Position numbers and translations under genes: made by a program. The notes beneath the pieces were generated by a model. It saw only the letters and a program-made list of their open reading frames with translations. It was not told where the DNA came from and made no database searches. Shown in pieces: positions 1 through 6,998 of a stretch of 9,444 bases of DNA. Positions within the stretch are counted from its first letter, which is position 1. The number at the start of each line of letters is the position of its first letter. Source of the DNA: Gemmatimonadaceae bacterium (GTDB lineage Bacteria; Gemmatimonadota; Gemmatimonadetes; Gemmatimonadales; Gemmatimonadaceae); assembly GCA_019689955.1 (NCBI GenBank), contig JADGGM010000069.1, forward strand, positions 1-9,444, written 5' to 3'.

Positions 1-290
1 GCCGACGGCTCATCACCCTCGATGTCGGGCCGATCGCCCTGGCGTTCCTCGGTGCGCCCCCGGGTATGACGCTCGATGCCATGCGCCCCGCGGTCGAAGC
101 GCTCATCGCCACGCACGGCGACGACTGGCCTGCCGCCTGGCTCGACCGCCTGGGCCTCGCCCGCCCCACCGACGCGTGCGTCGCCCCGCCGGACGACGCC
201 GCCGGCGAGGCATCCCCCATACGGACTCCCCGCACGTCACCCTCACCGGAGGATGCGCTCCATGTCACGGATGAACGGTACACCCTGTGA
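1..290 (+). CDS. trbE: TrbE/VirB4 conjugative ATPase, C-terminal end only (5' end outside window)
   Basis: Only the last 95 residues are present, read in the frame that starts at base 3 and stopping at TGA 288-290. The visible part contains GPIALAFLGAP followed by a helix and HGDDWPAAWLDRLGL. This matches the way TrbE/VirB4 proteins of trb operons usually end (G-P-x-A-L-x-F-x-G ... HG-x-x-WP-x-x-WL-x-x-x-GL). These proteins are cytoplasmic ATPases that drive pilus assembly and substrate passage through the type IV secretion channel. The catalytic Walker motifs lie upstream and cannot be checked. The last 30 or so residues are a Pro/Asp/Ser-rich tail beyond the usual family end. The next gene, a TrbJ, fits the order E-J of Ti and ICE trb operons and supports the call. 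An ATG at 66 is internal to this gene, not its start. Confidence 0.75.
   Translation, partial: RRLITLDVGPIALAFLGAPPGMTLDAMRPAVEALIATHGDDWPAAWLDRLGLARPTDACVAPPDDAAGEASPIRTPRTSPSPEDALHVTDERYTL
248..252 (+). promoter_or_regulatory. Ribosome binding site for trbJ
   Basis: GGAGG ends 9 nt before the ATG at 262 and directly abuts an in-frame ATG at 253. The spacing favours 262 as the trbJ start, inside the end of trbE. Confidence 0.6.
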
Positions 291-1044
291 ACGTGCACGT
301 CGCCCGCGCCCCGCCATCGCGCTCGCCGCCGTGCTCGTTAGTCTCGCGCTCGCGACCCCCGCCCCGGCGCGCGCGCAGTTCGGGCTCGGACTCGGGCCTT
401 CGATCGTGTTCGATCCGACCGCGGTCGGGAAGCTCGTCACGCAACTCAACCAGCAGCTGCAGCACATCGCGATCGCGCGGCAGCAGCTCCAGGCACAGCT
501 CGACGCCACCAAGAAGCTCCAGTATCCCGCCTGGCGGAGCGTCGTGGGAACGCTCGCCCAGATCGACCAGCTGACCCGCCAAGGGCAAGCCCTCTCCTAC
601 AGCCTCGCGACGCTCGACGCGGAGTTCCGCCGGACCTTCCCCGGGAACCACGTCAGTGCGACGATCGCCACCGATCTCCGCACGCAGGACGAGCGGACGT
701 TGGCCACGATCGCCGGCGCGCTCGCGGCGGCCCGTGCCTCGGCGCAGCAGTTTGCTGTCGCCACATCGAGCCTTGCCACAATGAAGGCACAGGTGGGAAG
801 CATCACGAGCGCGCAGCGGGCCGCGGAGTTGGAGAACGCCGTCGGTATCCACACGGCCGAGGAGCTGACCCTCCTTCGGCAGCAGCTCGCGGCACAAGCG
901 AACGCAGAGACCGTGTTCCTCGCCAACCAAACGAACCGCGACCTCGAGGCGGCAGCCGCGGCGCAGGCCTTCTGGCGCCCTGGCGGGCCCCCCCCGGTCC
1001 GAGCGAAGGACATGCGCGTCGACGCCGTGGGGTTCGTGCCATGA
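262..1044 (+). CDS. trbJ: TrbJ/VirB5 family conjugal transfer protein
   Basis: The protein has 260 residues. It starts with a Sec signal peptide: a basic N-region to about residue 17, a hydrophobic core at 18-31, and predicted cleavage after APARA at residue 38. The mature part begins with a Gly/Leu-rich stretch and VFDPTAV (residues 49-55), which is the typical TrbJ entry. A Gln-rich, coiled-coil-like helix follows at about 57-85. A later GQALSYSL ... DAEFRRTFPG segment is also characteristic of TrbJ. TrbJ/VirB5 proteins are periplasmic or pilus-tip components of the P-type mating apparatus. The same frame is open back to 76, but that part overlaps trbE and has no signal peptide. The start at 262 is chosen for its Shine-Dalgarno spacing and gives a 29-nt overlap with trbE, suggesting coupled translation. 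The next gene overlaps by ATGA. Confidence 0.85.
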   Translation: MSRMNGTPCERARRPRPAIALAAVLVSLALATPAPARAQFGLGLGPSIVFDPTAVGKLVTQLNQQLQHIAIARQQLQAQLDATKKLQYPAWRSVVGTLAQIDQLTRQGQALSYSLATLDAEFRRTFPGNHVSATIATDLRTQDERTLATIAGALAAARASAQQFAVATSSLATMKAQVGSITSAQRAAELENAVGIHTAEELTLLRQQLAAQANAETVFLANQTNRDLEAAAAAQAFWRPGGPPPVRAKDMRVDAVGFVP

Positions 1045-1397
1045 GCGCGGTCCGTCGCATCACCCTGCTGGCGGCGCTCGCGGTAATCGGTCTGTCGTGC
1101 GCGCCAAAGCCCGAGGCGGTCGCCAACGGTGACGACCCGATCGCCGCACTCTCGGTACCCGTGCGCTCCTCGCGCTACGAGGGGCCATACTGGGCCGAAC
1201 AGCGGCGCCTCCACTCGGCGGTCTGGACCCGCGCCCTCGCGTACTGCACGCCGACCCGGGCGATCGATCATCCGAACTGCGAGCCCGTCCTGGCGAATCG
1301 CAAGGCGGAACGGGACGCCGCGCACGCCGACAGCGTTTTCCGCGCGATCGGGGACTCTGCCCGGCGCTCACTCCACGCGCCTGGACGGCTCCCGTGA
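1041..1397 (+). CDS. Small EexN/TrbK-like lipoprotein, candidate entry-exclusion protein
   Basis: This is a 118-residue protein. Its hydrophobic N-terminus (residues 7-19) leads to Cys20 in the context IGLSC, a plausible but imperfect lipobox because Gly occupies -3. The mature part has a WAEQRRL helix and then ALAYC ... HPNCEPVLANRKAERD, with two cysteines spaced as in EexN/TrbK-type proteins (C ... P-x-C-x-x-A). RP4 TrbK and EexN proteins are small envelope lipoproteins that block repeat entry of the same element. Position adds support: it sits between TrbJ and TrbL, where trbK lies in Ti-type operons. It shares ATGA with trbJ and GTGA with trbL, so it is very probably co-translated. The role in exclusion is inferred from pattern and place. 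A structural lipoprotein of the channel is the main alternative. Confidence 0.6.
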   Translation: MSAVRRITLLAALAVIGLSCAPKPEAVANGDDPIAALSVPVRSSRYEGPYWAEQRRLHSAVWTRALAYCTPTRAIDHPNCEPVLANRKAERDAAHADSVFRAIGDSARRSLHAPGRLP

Positions 1398-2338
1398 TCG
1401 CGCTCTCGTGGGTGCCGTGGCGGCTCGGCCGCCACCTCGCGTGGCGCCTCGTGTGGCGCCTCGCGCAATGGGGCGTGGCGCTTGTCGTCGTCGCCATGGT
1501 TCTCGCCATGGTCGCCGCACCGGGCGCCCACGGCCAGATCCTCGACCGGACGCAAGACGCGTATCGCGTCACGGCACGGCAGTGGCTCGGGCCCCTCTCT
1601 GCGATCGCGCGGCGACTCTTTGTCCTGCTCGCGACGCTCGAGATCGCGGTGAGCGGGCTGTGGTACGCGCTCCGGCGCGAGTCGCCCGACGAGATCGCCG
1701 CGCGCTTCCTCCTAAAGTTCATCATGCTCGCCGTCGTGCTCCTGCTGATCACGAGTGCCGGCACCTGGCTCCCGCCCATCGTCAACGGCTTTGCCCGGGC
1801 CGGGGAAATCGGAAGCGGAAGCGCCTTCACGATCGGCCCCTCGGGGATCGTCGACTTGGGGCTCAACCTCGCGCTCCACAAGATCGACCTGAGCGGGCTC
1901 CCCTTCAGCTTCGGGTCGATCGCCACTGCGTTGTTCGCCGTCGCGACGGTCCTCGTGATCCTCCTCTCGTTCCTCCTCGTCGCCGTCATAGTCATGCTCA
2001 CCTGGGTCGAGGCCTACGTCGCGCTCGCCGGCGGCGTGCTGTTCTTGGGACTCGGCGCCTTCCGGGCGACCGCGGCGTTCGCGGAGAACTACCTCGGCTT
2101 CCTCTTCTACATCGGCATCCGCCTGTTCTTCCTCTACCTCCTCCTGGGGCTCGGGACGTCGCTCATCACGTCGCAAATCGCCGCACTCCCGCCCGCGACG
2201 ACTCCGGAGCAGATGGCGGAGGTACTGTCCATCGCCGTCACCTTCGCGGCGATCATCGTGATCATCCCGCGCACGATGGCGAGCCGGATCGCCGGAAGCT
2301 CCGGATTCGGGCTCGCCGCCGCACTGCGGAGCCTCTGA
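1394..2338 (+). CDS. trbL: TrbL/VirB6 family inner-membrane channel protein
   Basis: The 314-residue polytopic membrane protein starts at GTG, which overlaps the preceding stop as GTGA. Hydrophobic segments lie near residues 26-46, 67-91, 105-125, 175-222 (long enough for two spans), 234-257 and 277-291. A polar and glycine-rich loop (about 127-172) sits between the third and fourth segments. This is the expected layout of TrbL/VirB6, the inner-membrane core of the secretion channel. The segment around TWVEAYVALAGGVLFLGLGAF is typical of the TrbL core, and the position between the trbK-like gene and trbF agrees. The RP4 protein is well over 500 residues, so the long hydrophilic C-terminal extension is absent here. 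The gene ends cleanly at TGA and trbF follows in order, so this looks like a compact version rather than a truncation. Confidence 0.85.
   Translation: MIALSWVPWRLGRHLAWRLVWRLAQWGVALVVVAMVLAMVAAPGAHGQILDRTQDAYRVTARQWLGPLSAIARRLFVLLATLEIAVSGLWYALRRESPDEIAARFLLKFIMLAVVLLLITSAGTWLPPIVNGFARAGEIGSGSAFTIGPSGIVDLGLNLALHKIDLSGLPFSFGSIATALFAVATVLVILLSFLLVAVIVMLTWVEAYVALAGGVLFLGLGAFRATAAFAENYLGFLFYIGIRLFFLYLLLGLGTSLITSQIAALPPATTPEQMAEVLSIAVTFAAIIVIIPRTMASRIAGSSGFGLAAALRSL
1441..1464 (+). repeat. Two tandem 12-nt units inside trbL
   Basis: GTGGCGCCTCGT at 1441-1452 is followed by GTGGCGCCTCGC at 1453-1464, matching at 11 of 12 positions. In the trbL frame it encodes a repeated W-R-L unit just before the first hydrophobic segment. 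It is probably a small in-frame duplication and does not break the gene. Confidence 0.5.
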
Positions 2339-2340
2339 GG
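2336..2340 (+). promoter_or_regulatory. Ribosome binding site for trbF overlapping the trbL stop
   Basis: TGAGG combines the trbL stop codon with a purine-rich Shine-Dalgarno element that ends 9 nt before the ATG at 2350. It fixes the trbF start in a reading frame that is open much further upstream. Confidence 0.5.
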
Positions 2341-2349
2341 ATCGCGCCC

Positions 2350-3129
2350 ATGTCCCCACGTCTCACACCTCGCCGCCGCACGACCGCGCCGCCCTCACCC
2401 GACTCGGGGTCGGCGACCCTGCCGCCCGGCGATCTGCCGCACCTCCGCGGCCGGGCGGAGCTCACCTCTGTGTTTAGCGATCTGGCCAAAGGGAAGCGAA
2501 ACTGGCAGCTCGTCGCCTTCGGCACCACCGCCGTCGCGCTTGTCCTTGCCGCGACGCTCACCACGCTCGCGACCGAGGCGCGGATCACCCCCTACGTGGT
2601 CGAGGTCGACCGATTGGGGCGTGCGCCGTCGCTTGGGCCCGCGGAGCGGCTCGCCAAAATCGACCAGCGCGTGATTACGAGCCAGCTCGCCGGCTCCGTC
2701 CGCGACGTACGCACGGTGCTCGCCGACCCTATCGCCCAAGGTGCACTCGTCGAGCGGGCGTACGCCTTCGTGGACCGCAACGCCGCAGCGTGGCTCAACG
2801 ACTACTTCGCCGATCCGACCAACGATCCGCGGCTTCTCGGGAAGACGCTGACGCGGCTCGTCGAGGTGACGAGTGTGCTGCCGGTCCTCGGGTCGCACAC
2901 GTGGAAGGTGACGTGGACCGAGCGCGCGCTCCCGCGCGGCGCGACGGGGACAGCGAGCGAGAGTGCGTGGGAGGGGTACTTCGCCACGCGCGTCGTTCCG
3001 CCGACGACGACCGAACGCATCACGATCAACCCGCTCGGCCGCTACGTGACCGCGATCAACTGGACGCAGCTCGCCCAGCGCCAGCGCGACGCCACGTCGA
3101 CGGCGTCGGCCGGAGGGATCGCCCCATGA
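2350..3129 (+). CDS. trbF: TrbF/VirB8 family conjugal transfer protein
   Basis: The protein has 259 residues. It has a basic, Pro-rich cytoplasmic N-terminus, one transmembrane helix at about 52-73, and a periplasmic domain opening with TPYVVEVDRLG (80-90), the usual TrbF entry. Further family features follow in order: VRDVRTVLADP, an AYAFVDRNAAAWLNDYF helix, the EVTSVLPVLGSHTWKVTWTE strands, and a C-terminal INPLGRYVTAINWTQ strand. TrbF/VirB8 is a bitopic inner-membrane protein that nucleates the assembly of the VirB9/VirB10 channel. The frame is open far upstream through trbL, but that part is a compositional shadow. The ATG at 2350 has a ribosome site and yields the family's usual length. 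The end overlaps trbG by ATGA. Confidence 0.9.
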   Translation: MSPRLTPRRRTTAPPSPDSGSATLPPGDLPHLRGRAELTSVFSDLAKGKRNWQLVAFGTTAVALVLAATLTTLATEARITPYVVEVDRLGRAPSLGPAERLAKIDQRVITSQLAGSVRDVRTVLADPIAQGALVERAYAFVDRNAAAWLNDYFADPTNDPRLLGKTLTRLVEVTSVLPVLGSHTWKVTWTERALPRGATGTASESAWEGYFATRVVPPTTTERITINPLGRYVTAINWTQLAQRQRDATSTASAGGIAP

Positions 3130-4091
3130 GGCATTCGACTCGCTCTCACGGCGTCACGCTGGCGTTCGCCACGCTCCTCGCAATGCACACCGCGTCTGCG
3201 CAGAACGCACCGCTGCCCGAGTCCCTCTTCGTCGCGAGCCACGACTCGCTTGCAACGGCTCCCGCGGCCGAATGGCGAGCGAATCCCGGTGCGACCGTAG
3301 CGAGTGCGGCCACCGTCGTGCCATTCGGCCGCGTGGACGCGGTGCTCACCTGCGCGGTGCTGCGCGTCTGCGTGGTGGAACTCGAGCCCGGCGAGGTCGT
3401 GGCCGATGCCCCGCTCGCGGGCGATCAGGCGCGGTGGATCATTCGGACGACCAAGGCCGGCCCGCAGGGGACCACGACGCTCATCGCGATCAAGCCCAAG
3501 CGGTGTGCGATTACGACAAATCTTGTGATCCCGACTGATCGTCGCATCTACGACGTGCTCCTCACGTCACCGCCCTGCCCCGGGCACGACAGCACCGCGC
3601 ATTCGGCGGCGGAGCGGCACCTCCGATTCAGCTATCCCGACGAGTCCGTGCTGTCGCGCAGTACGGCGATGGCGGACACGGCGACGCGCTTGGGAGCACC
3701 GCCCGTCGCGCCGTCCGTACCTGCCATCGCGGACCCGGCCCCCGCGCCCGAACGCACGAACACCGACTATCGGATCGTGCGCCACCGTCATCTGCTCTTC
3801 GGGCATGCGCCGATTCGCTTCCCCTGGCGCCCTGCGGCCATGTATGACGATGGCGCGCATGCCGTGATCGTGTTGCCGCCGGAGGCCGCGCACGAGGCGC
3901 TGCCCGTGCTCTACGTCGTCGGTGACGACGGGACGCGCACGCTCCTCAACTACGTCGTCCGCGACTCCCTGCTCATTACCGATCGCACCTTCCACCGCGC
4001 CGTGCTCGTGCTGGATGACGGCGGGACGCGGCAGGAGCTCGTGATCGAGAACCGTGGCTCTGGCCACACGCCGGTGAGGAGAACGCCATGA
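3126..4091 (+). CDS. trbG: TrbG/VirB9 family conjugal transfer protein
   Basis: The protein has 321 residues. A signal peptide (hydrophobic 9-20) ends in TASA, with predicted cleavage after residue 25. The N-terminal domain carries VELEPGE (84-90) and GDQARWII, then IKPKR and TDRRIYDV (137-144), then RFSYPDE. The C-terminal domain has FPWRPAAMYDDG, AVIVLPPE and NYVVRDSLLITDR. All are typical VirB9/TrbG landmarks in the right order. The protein would be a periplasmic/outer-membrane ring component that pairs with the VirB10 C-terminal domain. Four cysteines (76, 82, 127 and 151) are visible and could form disulfides in the periplasm; the first two flank the strand before the PGE motif. A proline- and alanine-rich linker (about 185-215) separates the domains. 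It overlaps trbF and trbI by four bases each. Confidence 0.9.
   Translation: MRHSTRSHGVTLAFATLLAMHTASAQNAPLPESLFVASHDSLATAPAAEWRANPGATVASAATVVPFGRVDAVLTCAVLRVCVVELEPGEVVADAPLAGDQARWIIRTTKAGPQGTTTLIAIKPKRCAITTNLVIPTDRRIYDVLLTSPPCPGHDSTAHSAAERHLRFSYPDESVLSRSTAMADTATRLGAPPVAPSVPAIADPAPAPERTNTDYRIVRHRHLLFGHAPIRFPWRPAAMYDDGAHAVIVLPPEAAHEALPVLYVVGDDGTRTLLNYVVRDSLLITDRTFHRAVLVLDDGGTRQELVIENRGSGHTPVRRTP
4076..4081 (+). promoter_or_regulatory. Ribosome binding site for trbI
   Basis: GAGGAG lies 6 nt before the ATG at 4088, inside the end of trbG, and supports that start. Confidence 0.6.
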
Positions 4092-5311
4092 GTCCTGACC
4101 CTGACCCCCGCGACCTCGACGACAGACGTCCGCGCCCGTCTGGCGTCCCGAAGCGCCCGCCGCTCCCGATCGTCGAACGCCTCGACCGCAACGCGCTCAC
4201 GATCGTCGCCGTGATCCTCGGGGTGTTGGTCTTGGCCGCGGTGATCTTCGTCCAACCGACGCGGCAGACCACCCCACCGCAGCCGAATGCGACTCCCGAG
4301 CCTGCGCCGCCAACGTTCCTCGACCGGCCGCCGCGCGCACCGGCCACGAGTGCGCCAAGCCTGACGGATACCGGCGCAGCGGCCCACCGCGCCGACTCCA
4401 CGCTGATGCTTCCACCGGCAGCACCGATTCCGACGGAGCGGCCGGCCCGCGGTACCTGGCCAGCGATTGCCGCCAATCCCGATGCTGATGCACGCGCCGC
4501 GTTGGATGCGCCCCTCATCGCAGCAGACAACCAGTCCACGCGCGCACCATCGGTCGCCGAGGTCACCAGTGCGCCTCCCGACTCACTGGTCACGTCAGGC
4601 CCAATGACACCGTTCGATTCGGGCAGCCTCGTGCTTCGTCGTCCCAACATGCCGACAGATGTCACGGACCGCGAACACCTGGCCCCCGTCGTGCATACCT
4701 CCGTGCTCCCGGCGCCGGGCCCCTATGCATTGCAGGCGGGCACGGTACTCCCGGCAACGCTCATCACGGAGATCGACAGCGATCTGCCGGGCGACGTCCT
4801 CGCCCAAATCGCCCGCGATGTCTGGGACAGCGAGGGGGAGCAGCACATCCTCATCCCGAAGGGCTCGAAGCTCCTCGGGAGCTACGCCAACCGCGTAACC
4901 GTGGGCCAGGACCGCCTCCTCGTCTCCTGGCACCGCCTCATCTTCCCGGACGGGCGGAGCATCACGCTCCCGGCGCTCGAAACGAAGGATGTAGCCGGCG
5001 CAGCCGGCGTCCACGACCAGGTGGACCGCCATACTGCGGCGGTCTTCGGCACGACGGCGCTCCTCTCGCTCATCAGCGCCGGCGTCCAACTCTCCCAGCC
5101 TCGTGGCACGTACACGCCATTCGGTTATGCGCCGTCGACGGGCGAGATCGCCGCCGGCGCCGTGGGACAGCAGCTCGCGCAGGCCGCGACCGAGATGCTG
5201 CGCCGCAACCTCGATGTCGCCCCCACGATCCGCATTCGGCCGGGGACGGCGTTTGGGGTGTTCCTCCGCACGGACCTGACCTTCCCGGGCCCGTACCTCG
5301 CCCACCGGTGA
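4088..5311 (+). CDS. trbI: TrbI/VirB10 family conjugal transfer protein
   Basis: The protein has 407 residues. It has a cytoplasmic N-terminus, one membrane helix at about 37-55, a low-complexity Pro/Ala/Thr linker (about 60-205), and a conserved C-terminal beta-barrel domain. The latter starts with PYALQAGTVLPATLITEIDS and continues with DLPGDVLAQI, HILIPKGSKLLGSY, RLIFPDGRSI and a Gly/Ala-rich antenna region (about 316-345). It closes with TIRIRPGTAFGVFL. VirB10/TrbI spans both membranes and is thought to relay energy state from the cytoplasmic ATPases to the outer-membrane pore. The order of domains and their lengths look complete. The start overlaps trbG by ATGA and has a good ribosome site. 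It is followed after 12 nt by the coupling protein fragment. Confidence 0.93.
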   Translation: MSPDPDPRDLDDRRPRPSGVPKRPPLPIVERLDRNALTIVAVILGVLVLAAVIFVQPTRQTTPPQPNATPEPAPPTFLDRPPRAPATSAPSLTDTGAAAHRADSTLMLPPAAPIPTERPARGTWPAIAANPDADARAALDAPLIAADNQSTRAPSVAEVTSAPPDSLVTSGPMTPFDSGSLVLRRPNMPTDVTDREHLAPVVHTSVLPAPGPYALQAGTVLPATLITEIDSDLPGDVLAQIARDVWDSEGEQHILIPKGSKLLGSYANRVTVGQDRLLVSWHRLIFPDGRSITLPALETKDVAGAAGVHDQVDRHTAAVFGTTALLSLISAGVQLSQPRGTYTPFGYAPSTGEIAAGAVGQQLAQAATEMLRRNLDVAPTIRIRPGTAFGVFLRTDLTFPGPYLAHR

Positions 5312-5323
5312 CGGTCCCGACGG

Positions 5324-6142
5324 ATGCGCGACGTGCTACACGGTCCCACCGCATCGCCCAGCGATGTGCTCCCGTCCACCGTCCCAGCGGTGCTGACGCT
5401 GGTCGCCTGTGCTGCGTTGGCACTGTGGCTCGGTACGGAGTCCGTCGCGTTCCGCGTCGACAATGTTCGCGTCCTTGGACCACCGCTCTACGCGGCCTCA
5501 CCGGTGCTACGGCTCGTGTGGCGCATCGCCGCGGCACTGTTCGCGGTCGTCGCCATAGGTGTCGCGCTGCGGTCGCGCGGGCGTCGCCCGGCCCTGCTCG
5601 CGGCACTCGTCCTGCTGCTCGCCGCGCTCGGGGCGGCGGCGGCGAGTCTCGCGCCGCTGTATCCCCCGACGGCCCTCCTTGGCTGGGCGCTCCGCGCGCG
5701 CCGCGTCCCCCTGCTCGCGGCCGCCCTCCGTCCCGCCGTTCGCCTCGCGGGGGTGAGCTGGGTCGCCGCCGCGGTCATTGCTCTTCTCGCGCGGCCGCGG
5801 CCAGCGCCGCGTACACCGTCCATTTCCCGCGGCTCCGCCGAATGGGGCACGGGCGCGGACCTTGTCCGCGATCGACCCAGACCGCGACGACGCGATCGAC
5901 GACGCCATGCTCTTCGCCGAGATGCTCGTGCTCACCGATGCCTGGTGCGCCGATGCGGCGAGCGAGATCGCCTTCTGGGACACCGAGGCGCGGGCGCTCT
6001 TGGCCGGGCTCATCCTGTACGCCGTCGTCGCCGCGCCCAAAGAGGGGACCCCGCCGACTCTCACCGAGGTCCGGAAGCTCTTGACCGCGCCGGAATCGGA
6101 GTTCGCGAAGCTCCTCGAGCGGATGCAGAGCTACGCCAATGA
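5324..6142 (+). pseudogene. traG: TraG/VirD4 coupling protein, N-terminal fragment of a disrupted gene
   Basis: The open frame encodes 272 residues, but only the first 180 or so look like real protein. Hydrophobic segments at about 16-43, 61-83, 89-112 and 143-157 form a membrane domain. Then comes SRGSAEWGTGADL (168-180), which resembles the GSARWA motif just after the membrane domain of TraG/VirD4 proteins. From about base 5864 the reading turns into an Arg-rich, low-complexity shadow, while the VirD4 C-terminal half continues in the next frame. Coupling proteins are hexameric inner-membrane ATPases that bring the relaxase-DNA complex to the channel. The stretch that should follow here, with the Walker A loop and the D-x-K-G-E motif, is missing. 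The start at 5324 lies 12 nt after trbI without a strong ribosome site. Confidence 0.7.
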
Positions 6143-6998
6143 CCGCACAACCGCCGGGACGTTCATCGCGCGGGCCGCGTCGCGGCAGCTGCAGAAGGCG
6201 GACAAAGAGCGCTCGGGCGTCGTGAGCACGGCGCAGAGCCACACGCATTTTCTCGATTCGCCGCGCATGGCCAAGGTCCTCGCGACGGCGGGCATCCCCT
6301 TCACGCTCGACGCGCTCAAGACGACGCCGATGAGCCTCTATCTCATCCTTCCGGCGGAGCGCATGAGCACGTACCAGCGCTGGCTCCGCATCATGATCGC
6401 GTCCAGTCTCCTCGCGATCACGCGCACGCGGGGACTACCGCGGCACCGCGTCCTCTTCGTGCTCGACGAGTTCGCCCAGCTGGGCCGCATGCGTCCCGTG
6501 GAGGACACCATTGCCCTCGTCGGTGGCTACGGCGCGAGCTTCTGGCTCTTTCTGCAAGACCTCTCCCAGCTCAAGGCGATCTACCGCGACAAGTGGGAAA
6601 CGTTCGAGGGGAACGTGCACGTCCTGCAGGCGTTCGGCGTGAACGATCTGTTCACGGCCAAGCACCTCTCCGAGCGGTTGGGGGAGCGGACAATCTTCGT
6701 CGAGAGCGAGAACCAGTCGGCGGGGATCAGCCGCGGCCGCACCTCAACACGCCAGCGGTCGGCTGCCAGCACCACGGCGGAGAAAGGGCGACGTCTGCTC
6801 ACCCCCGACGAGGTGATGCGCCTCCCCGCAGGGGAGCAGCTCCTCTTCCTCCGCGGGCGTTCCCCGATCCGTGCGCGCACGCTCGACTATCGGACCGATC
6901 CCGAGTTCGCGGGGCTTGCCGCTCCCAACCCCATGCATGACGGCGCTGAAGGCAGCAGCCTGCGTCAACGCGCCAACGGAGTGTCCTATGCCCCATAA
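5778..6998 (+). CDS. traG: TraG/VirD4 coupling protein, C-terminal ATPase half lacking Walker A
   Basis: The frame opens at a TTG and encodes 406 residues. Recognisable protein begins near base 5862 with SAIDPDRDDAIDDAMLFAEM, which corresponds to the region just after the NPL-type motif of VirD4. Clear coupling-protein motifs follow (numbered from 5778): FWDTEARALLAGLIL (67-81), Walker B VLFVLDEFAQLG (225-236, acidic pair 230-231), GGYGASFWLFLQDLSQLK, and AFGVNDLFTAKHLSERLGERT. A C-terminal LLTPDEVMRLP and a GRSPIRARTLDYRTDPEF segment complete the pattern. No Walker A loop is present. The open part before 5862 is a shadow of the membrane-domain frame, and the first good ATG (5907) has no Shine-Dalgarno, so independent expression is doubtful. 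It ends 11 nt into traF, matching the traG-traF order of RP4. The family call is firm; whether it is functional is not. Confidence 0.8.
   Translation: MLFSRGRGQRRVHRPFPAAPPNGARARTLSAIDPDRDDAIDDAMLFAEMLVLTDAWCADAASEIAFWDTEARALLAGLILYAVVAAPKEGTPPTLTEVRKLLTAPESEFAKLLERMQSYANDRTTAGTFIARAASRQLQKADKERSGVVSTAQSHTHFLDSPRMAKVLATAGIPFTLDALKTTPMSLYLILPAERMSTYQRWLRIMIASSLLAITRTRGLPRHRVLFVLDEFAQLGRMRPVEDTIALVGGYGASFWLFLQDLSQLKAIYRDKWETFEGNVHVLQAFGVNDLFTAKHLSERLGERTIFVESENQSAGISRGRTSTRQRSAASTTAEKGRRLLTPDEVMRLPAGEQLLFLRGRSPIRARTLDYRTDPEFAGLAAPNPMHDGAEGSSLRQRANGVSYAP
6977..6981 (+). promoter_or_regulatory. Ribosome binding site for traF
   Basis: CGGAG lies 6 nt before the ATG at 6988. It decides that start over in-frame positions further upstream, which would translate shadow sequence of the coupling protein. 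Confidence 0.5.

Noticed and set aside
76..261. Upstream start for trbJ at 76
   Set aside because: It would add an Arg/Pro-rich segment before the signal peptide and lies wholly within trbE.
1060..2001. Long minus-strand open frame of 313 codons opposite trbL
   Set aside because: Its product is Arg/Ser-rich with no domain, and it is opposite a well supported membrane protein; GC-rich DNA gives many such frames.
1129..2349. Long upstream extension of the trbF reading frame
   Set aside because: It overlaps the lipoprotein and trbL genes in another frame and is Arg/Pro-rich shadow sequence; the ATG at 2350 gives the family length.
4595..5305. Minus-strand open frame of 236 codons opposite trbI
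   Set aside because: Charged low-complexity product, antisense to conserved VirB10 barrel motifs.
5855..5875. Programmed ribosomal frameshift joining the two coupling-protein frames
   Set aside because: No slippery heptamer is visible, and a frameshift would not supply the missing Walker A region.
5308..6084. Open frame starting at a GTG that overlaps the trbI stop
   Set aside because: The GTGA junction looks like translational coupling, but the product is Arg/Pro/Ala-rich shadow; the frame one base on carries the membrane helices and GSAEW.
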